This document shows, piece by piece, positions 53,101-63,525 of a stretch of DNA of 64,000 bases. The position numbers and the translations under genes are program-made. The DNA is taken from NCBI GenBank assembly GCA_028554645.1, contig JAQOOI010000079.1:124001-188000 (forward strand), given 5' to 3'. The first letter of the stretch is position 1, and every line of letters starts with the position of its first letter. The notes beneath the pieces are model-generated. The model did not search any database and was not told the origin of the DNA. It worked only from the letters and a program-made list of their open reading frames with translations. This DNA comes from Omphalotus guepiniiformis. Taxonomy: Eukaryota > Basidiomycota > Agaricomycetes > Agaricales > Omphalotaceae.

Positions 53101-54278
53101 CGCGCAGTAAAAAGAATAGGACCATTTCTATCAAATTCCATTCTATCAGACCAAATATGTACATGAAAGCCTTTATGTTTTGTTAAGTACAGAACAGAAA
53201 GCAGATTATTTTTAAGTGAAGGTACATGCAGTACTCTACTAAATTCAACATCCCTAGATACTTTTCCATCAATGATTGGTCTAAACACAACATTTCCTAC
53301 ACCTTCAGAATATATAATTCTATCATCAGCCAATTTAATAGGTACTCTATAGGGGGTATAATTCCTAATCCAATGGCGATGTGGTGTCATATGAGAAGTG
53401 GCCCCCGTGTCTGTATTCCAATCAAGTATGTCAGAAGATGAAGTATCATTAGAAGAGAATGTACTTGCACTGCCAGCACTTTCAACAACATCTTCCTCTT
53501 TCACTTCAGCCTTATTGGCCTGATATCTCCCATTCCCACTCTTTCCTTCATTCCTTGCTTTCAAGGTGGGACATTCAGCCTTCCAATGCCCTTCCTTCTT
53601 GCAGTAATGACAGAACCCCTTCTTCCAATTAGGCTTGATATAGCCTTGTGCTTTGGCAGCAGCATTGGCCTTGTTAACCTGCTCTGCCTGTCTTTTCAGA
53701 TTTTGTTCTTCAGCAATGAAGTACTGAAGAATCTTGTCCTTGTCCAATGTGTCCAATAGCAGCAAGTTTGCAGTGAGGTTAGATTCTGGGGGCAATGCAC
53801 GGACTAAGGCCAAAGCCTGCAGCTCTGCATCAAGTTTCTCCAAGGTATATTCCTTGTCTCTGAGATTCCTAATGGTGAAGACTGCATTTTCAATCCTTGT
53901 CCCCAGATCAACTAAACTCTCATCCTCCTCCTTTGTGATGCTGAACAGAGCATCATAGGCATTGAAGCGTGCACCTGGTGTCCTGGACACATGCACTCTT
54001 TCTAGAGCTGACCACATGCCAACAGGATCACCACCAGCAAGATAGGACTTGACATGAACCTTCTGATCTTGTTCCAGAGAAAGGTAAATGTCACCAGCAG
54101 CTTTACTGGCTTTAATCTCCCAATTGGCCAGAGGTGAGCCTTCAGTAGGCTTTGACTCTGCACCAGAGACCAATCTCCAATAGCCCATACGCATCAACCA
54201 AGCCATCATATCTCCACTCCATTCAGGATAGTTGGAGTTATTGAGAGGTTTAAATTTTGGTGTGTCTGAAGAAGACAT
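50133..54278 (-). CDS. copia Gag-Pol polyprotein
   Basis: One frame of 1381 codons in copia order. Gag includes NYPEWSGDMMAWL near the N-terminus; CCHC knuckle C223-C226-H231-C236; aspartic protease DTGA at 290-293; pre-integrase His/Cys group around 427-465 (LWHRRFCHHGH...CEPC); integrase catalytic D492, D554 and E590 (D-35-E); an acidic and Ser/Pro-rich linker at about 715-800; reverse transcriptase at about 890-1110 with RLVAKGFSQRPG and FVDD at 1054-1057 (the copia form of YxDD); RNase H from TYCDADFGG (about 1227) through LSSTEAEY (about 1268). Start ATG at 54278 and a TAG-type stop near 50133. All catalytic residues are present and no frameshift is needed. Such single-frame elements usually regulate the Gag:Pol ratio by splicing or protein turnover. 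Confidence 0.95.
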   Translation of the reverse strand: MSSSDTPKFKPLNNSNYPEWSGDMMAWLMRMGYWRLVSGAESKPTEGSPLANWEIKASKAAGDIYLSLEQDQKVHVKSYLAGGDPVGMWSALERVHVSRTPGARFNAYDALFSITKEEDESLVDLGTRIENAVFTIRNLRDKEYTLEKLDAELQALALVRALPPESNLTANLLLLDTLDKDKILQYFIAEEQNLKRQAEQVNKANAAAKAQGYIKPNWKKGFCHYCKKEGHWKAECPTLKARNEGKSGNGRYQANKAEVKEEDVVESAGSASTFSSNDTSSSDILDWNTDTGATSHMTPHRHWIRNYTPYRVPIKLADDRIIYSEGVGNVVFRPIIDGKVSRDVEFSRVLHVPSLKNNLLSVLYLTKHKGFHVHIWSDRMEFDRNGPILFTARVTANNVGYLNGHTIDKSESLCLTTTLPLDLKLWHRRFCHHGHDDILRMLRDNLAEGLKLDSNAKPDPVCEPCLAGKMHAHPFHSSHTRADTVLGLIHSDLHDVGVHSPSGYRYWITFIDDKWRFRAALPLKKKSDAFDAFKKYKAWAENTTGEKIKIFRCDKGGEYISKEFIAFLDSCGIERQYTVRNRPQQNGVAERANRVMEERIVAMLEESGLPKSFWVECLAALVHVWNRCPTSAVPNCTPYEGWYKRKPKVDHLRVWGCVAYVHVQKDKRKHLGSHMEKCIFIGYPDGVKGWRFWNPVTKKVVISERADFDERYTYKVGSSQPPSKPSPSKPSTSTPPNTSYVPLDDNPHSDSDSESDDPALPEPDHESSTEQDNTGPEQNNEPADDNDSSAEEEQIEPPEDVLVDNRPIAFRRSERKRQAPGEWWKVNLPAPKRNKDADVPDDDDNMEEAHTMTDNGPEPLTFKQAMEGPNARQWQEAMMEEMNAHLTNGTWDVVELPPDKRAIGSKWVFKIKHKADGSIERFKARLVAKGFSQRPGFDYLETFSSTMRQTTIRTILALAAIEDLHLRSVDISHAFINSDIDTEIFMTQPEGFKERGPRFVCRLNKSLYGLKQSPRLWGEKLAGVLQSMGFSRTQSDPNLYVYQKDDIKVFVPVFVDDITLASKSEASLDHFVAELAKHFKLRDLGPTSYLLGIEITRNRKERKLYMGQKQYIVNKLNEFGMSDCRPVGTPMDPGAALSTAQCPKTAEGKEEMARIPYISAVGSLLYLATTSRPDIAYTASVLARFNSNPGMAHWVAVKHAFRYLKGTMDMKLEYGPDPCQPDLFVTYCDADFGGNRDNSKSTSGYMVKLGSGVVSWSSKLQPFVTLSSTEAEYVAGVAAGKEICAMNSLLQDLGYQTPQPARLLMDNQSTIKVAKNPEHHGRMKHLDRHYYWLRDQVEYKVMAPEYLPTDENAADLLTKPLSKPKVEKLREMMGLHIIQNP

Positions 54279-54525
54279 AATTGTGAAGGAAGAATGAATG
54301 TGTTTGTGTGAATGTGTTCCAATAACCCAAGTGATTGTGTCCAGTCAATTAATGAACTGGTAACAATGAATGACAGTAAATGCCACAAATCCAATAGAGC
54401 CAACAATATTTTGTACAGTCAATAGATTGACTTGTAAGGGGTTTCAATAATTGACAATAAATGTCACAGAGCCAACAATAGCAATTGAGCAAGATCAATC
54501 AGTTCTGTTCAAGTTTTAAAGGCCG

Positions 54526-54537
54526 GGGCCCATAACC
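54526..54537 (-). promoter_or_regulatory. copia primer-binding site, half-tRNA type
   Basis: Element-sense GGTTATGGGCCC directly follows the 5' LTR. It is complementary to the anticodon arm of eukaryotic initiator tRNA-Met (GGGCCCAUAACC), as in Drosophila copia, where a cleaved half-tRNA primes. Confidence 0.7.
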
Positions 54538-54927
54538 TGTTAGAATCTAAGACAATGCACTACCAGTGATACACTGATCAGACACAATGAATAGAGTTCA
54601 ATTACAGTTCACTGAGATCACTAAAGCGTTGTAATAGTAGCTTAATGCACAAGAATTGCTTTCCAAGTGTCTTAGATTTCTCCAGACATGTAAGGATTTA
54701 CATATTGTTTGGTCCTGTTGTGTCAGGCCGCGCATGAGGCGTGAAAATGAGGGTCCACATTTTCGCGCGCGCTCTAAACACTCCAGAATGACCCTACATA
54801 CATGGTATAACTATCTACAATAGGTATTAAAGTCATTAGTATAGTATTATATGTACTTGAAGGACTTTCTAATGATATGTACAGTATTTGTATAGTATCT
54901 ACAAGTGTTCTAGCACTTCATTCAACA
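54538..54927 (-). repeat. copia 5' LTR
   Basis: 390 bp, identical by eye to 49618-50007. Confidence 0.95.
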
Positions 54928-54987
54928 GTTTTTGCATGCTGACATGTCAACATGTTTATTATGGCTCATAATGATCAGGATATATTA

Positions 54988-57900
54988 TTAGGCCCTGGTG
55001 TCGGAGTGTATCACTCCATTGAACCAACAATTGGTGCACCCTGCTGTCAAGATACATTTCAGTAAACTTTTTACCATCTTCAAGTCATTTGTGCTCACTT
55101 GGTATGCTTCATTGAGAATCTTGGCATCCAGCTCTACAGAGAGGGGTACCATGGTGTCAGAAACGGCTACCATATGTTTGTCATATCTGGCGGGGTCAGG
55201 TAAAACATTGGCAAACAGTTCCTGAAAGTGGCGAGTCAGATTTATGTCAAAAGGCAGGATCTGAGCTTACATTGGTCATATGTTTGCAATTGAAGCAGAG
55301 TTCTGCATTGAAGGAGACACAAGAGTGGGCTTCTCTGTCCAATGGTTCAAATGCAAGGCAAACACATGCCGTGGTTTGCAAAAATGTCTACATTGCAATC
55401 CTGTATGGTCCCCATCCTCTTGTGGACGAAGTGGTGGGGGTAGCAAATGCCATACACTATGGCAAACGGCGGGGGCATTGTCCCTTCCTGCATGACCAGA
55501 CTCTTGGATAAAGCTTATCAATTCCGCCAGGTTCACTTCAAACACATATCAGACAGCATCATAGTCAACCCCCTGTCCAAATGCCTGAGTTGCTACAACC
55601 CACTGGTCCTGAACTGCTTTGCCTTGCCTCCATGAGCGTTCGGCCTCAGTTTTGGTCTCTTTATTCCTTTCTGCATCCTCATCGTCGATCTGGCTAATGT
55701 AATAATGAAATCCGAATTCAAAAGCTATTGTCTTCGCCTCTGCCTTTGTGCGCGTGAATATGAGACCTCGGTCACCAATCAACATGCCTGTCTGAGCTTC
55801 ATGCACTAGGTGTTTTAGTTGGTGCAAGATGTTGGTCCCAGATACAAGCCTTTCAACAATGTACTTGATATTCGGCCTTCCAGTATAGCATCAAATTTCA
55901 TCTACGAGGTTCAGACCTGATATTTGCATCATTTTGAGCATACGAGGTATTGATTGGGGCATGAGAGAGCCAGAAAGGAATGTAAAGGGAACACCGGACC
56001 TTGTGAGTTGGTGAAAGAGTTTGAAACAAGGATGGAACGTGCTGTCTGTCAGAATCTTGTGGCATTTGTCAATGAATAATCTCATCAGTCTATCCTTGAC
56101 TGCATTTGAAGACATCCATTGGATGAAGGTGTTCTTGCCCGCAAGGTGGGCAGGTACAAGGATCAGTTGCAAATGGTGAAGTTCAAGTCTGGGGATACCC
56201 CATATACCACTGCGTATTCCTGACTCGAGCAAGTGGTGTTGGAGGTTATGGGTCAGAGCATTGAGCGGACTAATGACAATGAAGAGGTGTTCAGGAAAAA
56301 GCTGAGTGGCACCAAAAAACGCAAGGGACTTTCCACCGCCGGTCTCAATGACACTGATGACATGAGAACTGCTGTGAACACTGTTGACGAGTTCTGCTTG
56401 TTCAGGGCTTTTGAATCAGGGCTTTTGGCCGTCTTGTGAACACATGATGAGGTTGAGGGTTGTCAAGACTTTGGGATGTGCTGATATTGGAGAACTGAGA
56501 TGTGATCAGGGTGTCAAGATTGACATTTGTTCAGCTAGATCCATGAACAGCCTAGAGGTTTGTGAGTACAGGATATTCTTCAGTGCTTTGATTCATACCT
56601 TGTGCTCAAGACTTTCCTGTTTCTTGTGAAGCGCAGGGTGCAACTGATTGATGACAGAATTGCATCTCATTGACACTCGCTGCATATTGGCAATCACATC
56701 TGTTGCAAGAAATGTTGTGCTGTTGCAGACCTCCAAGCCATGATGTGATTGACCCATCTCAACTGAATGGCCGAAACTTTCGTGTGCCCAGCTGTTGTTG
56801 AAATCTTTGTCGTCAATGTCAAGGAATGATAAGTGAGTAAGGGTGATGAGCATGCACAACATGAGCTGTCGGAAGTCTCGTAAACAGATGTCATAGCGCC
56901 AAGAGTAGCGCTAAATTGGGCACTTTTCATTGATGTACCAGAAATGACAAACACTTCATAGAGATATTGGTGGGCATTGGTCTTTTGCATTCCGATGAAC
57001 CAACAGATGTGGGCAGCAGTGTAATATACAACACTGATAACAAGAATCAACAATATGTTGACTTTGTGAGCAGGCGTGCGAGCAATAGTCTTGCCAGCTC
57101 CAGTTATAGATTGGGTTTTGATATATTCGGTGATGATGGTCAGCAGACCATTGATGATGAACACATTGCAATGATGTCGAGGATGATTTGAGTACAGGAG
57201 GTGTTCCATTTCCGTCCCTCGGGCACCTCCACCCCAGGTACACACCACATAGTACAACTCTCGGACAATGTCATCAACCTTTGCCAACCATTCCATCAAT
57301 GCTCCTACAGACCATGGTGAGCTTTAGTAATTCTATAAAAGATAATAAATTGAGTGTTTACCATGATGTGGAATGATCTTAGAATCAACAAATGTAAAAA
57401 GGACGAGATCCTTGAGCAGGTGGTATATAGTAGGTGGGATTGGAGAAGTTGAAAATTGTTCTGCTCATTTTCAAGAAAAAAAATAACAACACTGGAATTC
57501 GTGTGGACAATCTGAAGAAGTTGAGGAAAGTGCAGAGGTTGAGGGATATGTGATGACACACTTCATCAATAGAGCACCTCCATTACACAAGTGTTCTATC
57601 AGGGGGCTGTGTTGAATGAAGTGCTAGAACACTTGTAGATACTATACAAATACTGTACATATCATTAGAAAGTCCTTCAAGTACATATAATACTATACTA
57701 ATGACTTTAATACCTATTGTAGATAGTTATACCATGTATGTAGGGTCATTCTGGAGTGTTTAGAGCGCGCGCGAAAATGTGGACACTCATTTTCACGCCT
57801 CATGCGCGGCCTGACACAACAGGACCAAACAATATGTAAATCCTTACATGTCTGGAGAAATCTAAGACACTTGGAAAGCAATTCTTGTGCATTAAGCTAC

Positions 57901-60183
57901 TATTACAACGCTTTAGTGATCTCAGTGAACTGTAATTGAACTCTATTCATTGTGTCTGATCAGTGTATCACTGGTAGTGCATTGTCTTAGATTCTAACAC
58001 AATCTCGAAACCACTGTGCCTGAAATGAAGGTTCAGGGGTCATTCCCACATCAATGTGTTCCAAGATGTCTGCATATTCACAGCCTCAGAATACCAAATG
58101 AACAGCTTTTTTAACAGACAGAATAGATGCCAAGACACTGTCAACAAAGTCCTAGGCCTGTCGTCAATAGTCAAGACAGTATGGTCGAAATTCCAGTTGA
58201 ACCTTGCAATGCCTGGCTGGTTGTACACAAGTGTGGAGAAGAATTTCATATTCTGCCGTAGGGTTGTGAAAAGGACAGAGTTGATGTCTGTGAGGAAGAA
58301 TCGAACCCTTTCTTTATATGCTTTTTGTCCGTCTCTGTTGTATTCTTCCAGTGTGTGCAAGATTTCATGAGCACCTGTAGCCCTGAATGACCACTGCGCT
58401 TTGGCGATGCTAGGTGTCACTTGGTTTGCCTTGGAGAAGGTTCCGTAGTCGCCCTTAACATGGAAGGCAATGAGAAACCGAGTGAATGGGCAGTTGCGCT
58501 TGTCTCACAGGAATTCTTCACTTGGTTGAGACAGCAATGACCAAATGCAGCAGTGTATTTCATGCAATGTCAGCTGCGGATAGCTTGTGTCGTGCAGATG
58601 ACTTAACAGTAGTCGCAGGTTGAACTCAGTGTTGGGATAGATGGCTACTGGGAACTTTTCAATGGGGTGTTCCATATTTCGAGCTATAAAGCATAGAAAT
58701 TGTGTGACAAAGTCGGAATCAGCATTTATAGTCCCACGTTCCTGCGGTTGTCGAAAGGGTTTATCCTTGAGGTCTTTTCTGTGCAAGGTCAACACATGGT
58801 TAAATTTCAAGATCAAGCACATACAGAGGATCAGAAGATAGAAGGTATCTTCGTGTTAGAACACTAAGAGATGGTAACTGTTCCACTACTTCTGTGTAGT
58901 AGTTATGAACCAGTATCCGGAGGCGTTCAAGGACTGGTTCATGTTGTTTGTTCAGTGGGAATGCGGAGCGTTGCAAATGGCTCATATCTACCCCGTGGAT
59001 GAGCTCGTCAAATCTTGCCTGTGAAAATACTGGATTCTTCTCCCTTGAGTTGTCAGAAACAGTATAGATTTCACTGGGGTTAAAGAGATCACATTCATTG
59101 ACAAGTTGTTGGATGACCTCTGCATGGGCTCCCCCATTCATGTAAGATTCCAACACGACTTCAACATGCGTGCGTAGCTTGCGTAAAGAGGAGAGCAGAT
59201 GTGCAGCAACATTTGTACAGGGACATTGTGTCATAGGGATGTCAGAGTGGTGTTTGTGAAAGTGTTCATTAAGATACTTTTTGATGCTGGTGATGGTTCA
59301 GCACTCATGTACTCCACATTTCCACCCATTTACAATCTGGACACCAGGAATAGGGGCTATAGAGCCAACTGGTACCTCAATAGGATTGTCAGCGCCTGCT
59401 GCAGATAGGCAATCTTGTATGACTTGTTTTTTGGGTAGGCGTAATTCAATGGGCGTGTATTTGAATTTGAAGTGAAGAGCTTGTTGATGTTGATGCATGA
59501 GTGCAAAGGATACGGGTATTGCACATTCAGTGCAGATACTGAGACAGTAAACAGGATCTACAAGGATATTGAACTGGGACAACACCTGGAGCACATCAGA
59601 AGATCAAATGCTGTCGAAGGGCATGGGATTTCCAGGGTCGTTCTCTTCTTCTTCTGACTCAGGATACGGGGCTTCATCTAATTCTGCTGCCTCGTCTTCT
59701 GATTTCTCAGCACCTCTTTCCCTCTGCTTTCCCTGGCTAAATGAGACTGAATTGATGGTGGGTTCCATCAGAACATCATGCATAGGAGAGACCTCGAGAT
59801 TCTCGCTGGATATTATATTGCAAGGCTTGAAAATATTTCCAGTTATATTGGGGAGATAGTTTGAGGTGGGGTTGGGGATCTCTGATAAAGTGGGAATGTG
59901 GGTACTGCAAGGGGAGAAGTTGGAGAAAGTGGGGATATGCGCATCAGATGAGGAGAGGTTGCGGAAGGCAGGTATATGCACATCAGAAGAGCGTAAGTTG
60001 CTCATAGAGAATGTATGCATAGCAGGGGAGGGGACAGAGCTTGCCAGAGTGCTTGGTTGAACGTCCAGACACATGCCATCAACAGCCTTTCCTGGATCCT
60101 TCTTTTCCTTCAAAGGTTCAGCCACATAGGGGGGAGAAGAGTTGGCTGGTGCAATGACATCGGGAAAGGGATTGTCGCGTGGT
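54988..60183 (-). pseudogene. RecQ-like helicase B with OrsD-type zinc finger, decayed and interrupted
   Basis: Reading down the minus strand: an acidic N-terminus with three short repeats of the form SSDVHIPAFRN (59900-60010); OrsD-like C2H2 (CLSICTECAIPVSFALMHQH, about 59480-59545) with GWKCGVHEC; long conserved-looking middle parts at 59234-58040 and 57299-56940 (VVCTWGGGARGTEMEHLLYS, then KTQSITGAGKTIAR); motif I IETGGGKSLAF (about 56320-56350); a DEAH-box-like DKCH (about 56065); FLSGSLMP (about 55975); GLIFTRTKAEA (about 55755); VVATQAFGQGVDY (about 55565) and QESGHAGRD (about 55490); a Cys tail ends near 54988 (GCTNCWFNG). In-frame TGA codons lie at about 59604, 55891 and 55546, and DKCH lacks the catalytic acid pair. 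An extended copia LTR sits at 57513-57999. It cannot make an active helicase. Confidence 0.65.
57513..57999 (+). mobile_element. copia LTR with a 97-nt extension (copy B), with target duplication
   Basis: 97 nt of the copia 3' internal region (57513-57609, starting TGAAGAAG) precede a full 390-bp LTR (57610-57999). The whole 487-bp unit is flanked by CAATC at 57508-57512 and 58000-58004. The inserted DNA therefore began at the duplicate polypurine tract, not at the normal LTR edge. Confidence 0.88.
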
Positions 60184-60714
60184 CCCAGATGTGGATTAGT
60201 GTTTTTGCAGAGTTGATATAACTTTTAATAACTATATCTTGAATGAAGCTCAGTCCCGCAAGGACACGGAATCTTTCGGTCCTCTCATCATTGAACAGCT
60301 ATGCTAGAGCCTGTTGAGATGCATTAGGGCAATTCAGTAGACTATGATATGTGATGGCTGCAATACCATTGAGAAGCAAGTTATGTGTGCCAGTCGAGTG
60401 GTAATTCTTGTCATGGGCCCTGTTTGTCCACCCAGATTTTGGTTCAATGCAACCTGCTCTGGCACAAGTGTAACTGCATGTAAGAGGGGCATATTCAAAT
60501 CAGTATTTATACAGGTACCAGGGTTGCAGGACTTACACCATTTTTCTCAGAGACTGTGCACTGGAGAAGTGTCAGCAGACGATAGTGGGACACTGTAGCC
60601 AAACTGCAACAGCTAAAAGATGCTCAAAGCTTCATTGGTTTCCATTGACTCTACCAAAAAGCACTTACATGTGATTTGCTTTAAGTTCTAGATGAGGCCT
60701 CGTCCTGATGACCC
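60184..60714. other. 5' flank of helicase B
   Basis: Part of the N-terminal coding may continue upstream of 60183, but a stop appears near 60225. No other feature seen. Confidence 0.35.
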
Positions 60715-60875
60715 TTGCTATAGTGGTTACCATATCCAGTAGTACCAACATTTGTGATCATCATGTAAGCAAGATCCCTAACCCTATAGTTGCCCCTAAC
60801 CCAAGTGGTTACCATATCTAGTAGTACCGGAATTTGTGGTCATTATGTAAGCCAGAGCCCTAACCTTATGTGTTG
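60715..60875 (+). repeat. 82-bp duplication with CCCTAACC motifs
   Basis: Two units, each with GTGGTTACCATATCnAGTAGTACC (60723 and 60805), then TGTAAGC and CCCTAACC. Confidence 0.8.
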
Positions 60876-61075
60876 TCAATCTCTAACTTGGCAACCTAAT
60901 CCAACCGGATAACCCCTCCTAACCTACTCTGGCCATTTTAGGGGACTATATCCCTGATTCCCTAAACCTAACCCCCTGACCTAACCTGTCTCCTGACCTA
61001 ACCTAACCCCTAACCTCCTAACTGGGGCTTGCTGCGCAAGCCTACCCCTAACCTAAACAGGACATAACCTTGCAA
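60876..61075 (+). repeat. degenerate CCTAAC-rich, telomere-like stretch
   Basis: Many imperfect CTAACC / CCTAACCC motifs in one orientation (e.g. CCTGACCTAACCTAACCCC at about 60993-61012). They look like a decayed form of the CCCTAA telomere repeat, without any perfect array. Confidence 0.45.
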
Positions 61076-62150
61076 ACTCGGCTTGGCTGGCTTACTCCCA
61101 ATCAGTTTGGCTCAGCTGGCCCATTTCCAAATGGCTCGGTTTGCAGCTCCAGAGCCGTTTGAGGGTTTCTGTCAAGTGTGGGTCTAAGAAATATAGAATG
61201 GGATATATTGGCTCTATGGCATATATCATGACTTGAAAGCACAATGGGAACTGGAGAGGTGAAGTGTACAGCTCATAGCCGCAAAGCAGTTGTAAATGGC
61301 TTAACAAGCCGAAAGGAACGGTCAGCTCGCAGCTTGATCACCCGACTGAGCGGAGCAGCTCTGCCTTTAGCAGCTTGGCTGCCGGCCAAGATATTGCCCG
61401 TTGCCACACAGCCAAAATTCCGCCACTCGCTAAGCAGGGAAAGAATGGCATCTGCAGCGATGAGCAGGGCAGGCATTTCCAAGCGCTGTCCCTGAGGGAT
61501 GCTCACGGGCTATACAAGGCTGGCAATGTAATTTTTGGTCATATGTGTGCAGGGGATGGGAGGATGTGGCCTGTGCAATAGAGAAGGAGGGCCTGCTCAG
61601 ACCTGCCTGACTATTTGGCCCACATCCTGGGAGGTAATACACATGGAGGGATGGGAAACATATCATCCTCAAGAGGACATGCTAGAGAACATTTCTCATC
61701 ACTAGTATGAGGTGCTCGGAGGAGGTCCTGAGAGGATGTGGATGAAAAGCTGGGAGGTGGCTGTTAGGGCTAACAGCTGTGGGCATAACTGGTAGGGTTA
61801 CAGGGCTACTTGTTGATCTTAGAAGGTGCAGTGAGCGTGATAGTCAAGCTGTGTTTGCAAAAGTGTTGCATCCATGGAAGATGATAGGCGCTCCAAATTG
61901 CAAGGTATTTCATTTGAATTATTTGATTTTTAGTTGAAAAGTCATGATAATCATTGCTTCCCCTGTCTGACAGCATCACATACTCGACAAGAAATGCTCA
62001 CCAGTCCCAAGGATTAATAGGAAAGGAACCCAAACCTGAGTTTATACCTTGAGGCGTTGGGCTCATGACAGGTGGACATGCTGGCGTGACTTAATGGGCC
62101 CACGAACTCGAGTTGAAACCTCAACGTGGTGCACATAGTTTGACGAGGCT
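61076..62150. other. spacer without recognised genes
   Basis: A GC-richer block (61240-61510) is open in more than one frame but carries no motif that I recognise. Confidence 0.35.
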
Positions 62151-62456
62151 TTGGACCCGCTGCTTCCAAACATGGGAGCTGGGCGCTACTGCCTCGAGAG
62201 CAGCGCAGTGAAATGGTACCAAGGCTTTTCATGTTACCTTACAATGCTCGAGAAGCTCAACACCGCAGAGAAAGAGGTGCAAAAGCTGGTTCAAGAGATA
62301 TTAGACGCTAATATCTATGCAGAGTTTTACCCAATGGGATGGGTATCTGGATACCATGTTCACTCAGTACCAATTGACTACGCTTCTGCATACACTACCC
62401 ATCTATCCTTGGAGAAATCTCTCTTGACAAAATCGCTAGGCTCGAGTGAGGCATAG
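62151..62456 (+). CDS. possible coding fragment, unknown
   Basis: An open frame of about 100 codons with a helical stretch LTMLEKLNTAEKEVQKLVQE. It may be an exon of a larger gene; no start context, neighbours or family support it. Confidence 0.25.
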   Translation: MDPLLPNMGAGRYCLESSAVKWYQGFSCYLTMLEKLNTAEKEVQKLVQEILDANIYAEFYPMGWVSGYHVHSVPIDYASAYTTHLSLEKSLLTKSLGSSEA

Positions 62457-63525
62457 CATCCATGTTCTGAGCATGAGGCCAGTGAGGCCAGTGTGCTTTG
62501 TTGCCACTGGATTTCTGCCCCGATGCGGTGAATGTAGACACCCAGCTTGCGCGCTTCTGCTGCTGAAGCCTGGCTGGCTTTTTCACGGAGGCCATGCAAC
62601 TGGACACTTGTAAAAGCTATTTTCGAAAGTAGAAGGTAGAGTGGATAAGTACCTGGCATTGGTATTCAATCATCGGACTTAATTCTCATCGCTTTGAATT
62701 TGCAGAATAACCTGCTTTGTGTTTGCACGCAGCTGCTATTCCTTGATATCAGCTTATCTCAAGTAGTCCATCAAACAGGTTGTAGAGGCAAGTGCGGTCT
62801 GTTCAACTACACATCAGCTTCACCAGCCCTGTGCAGCCAGGGAGCAATCAGCTGTTAGAGAAGCTGGAGGTTCCTTCCTTCTAGTCCACATTAAGCTTCG
62901 GGAACCTTCGCAGGGCTCTTGTGTGACTATTCCTGGAAGGGATCAATGAATCAGTCTGGCGTCCATCTGGACCCCCAGATTCTCAAGCAATGAATGTGAG
63001 AAAAGGTTGACAAATTGTCAGTTCTGAAACCTTGTTTCTCGCTGTGGTGTTCAGACGTGCTGGCGACCAGCCGTCTCACCACCCCGCTGAGGTATGATAT
63101 GTGCTTGAGCCGACGCCACTGATGATGCTGGTGGCCAGAAGGGGCGAAAGGGTGATGAGTGATGAAGAAAAAAACACAGGGAACTAAATTTGTTAGTATC
63201 AGTGAGGGAGTCTGAAGTATTGTGCCTCGTCCTCCTCAGTGCACGCTCGATATGTGCTGCTCTTTGCTGGAAAAAGCAAGTTGCAAATGGCCATCGTATA
63301 TCACATTGAATATCAGCGACCTTTCGTTGCAGTTGGACATGCTCCCCATGCGTCGCGAAAGACACTTACCATACCAAATATCTGGCAACACTTGCCCGCG
63401 CCAACCTTTGGGACAGGTTTGTGCACGGTGATGAGAATGAAACAGGGAAATGAACTGCTAAAGGGCTAATGAACAAAAACCCAAAAACAACCAAAACAAC
63501 CAAGTCACTCGAAAGGTGTGAGTCT
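62457..63525. other. spacer without supported features
   Basis: Short overlapping open frames only; nothing recognised. Confidence 0.35.

Larger units (their letters stand above)
49618..54927 (-). mobile_element. Ty1/copia retrotransposon, full length, apparently intact
   Basis: 5310 bp with two 390-bp LTRs (49618-50007 and 54538-54927) that I read as identical, flanked by GTTTT at 49613-49617 and 54928-54932. One uninterrupted gag-pol frame, a plausible primer site and two polypurine tracts are present. It is recent, and the likely source family of the seven other copia pieces listed. Confidence 0.95.

Noticed and set aside
60876..61075. A true telomere array
   Set aside because: No perfect CCCTAA tandem is present; motifs are scattered and mixed with other sequence.
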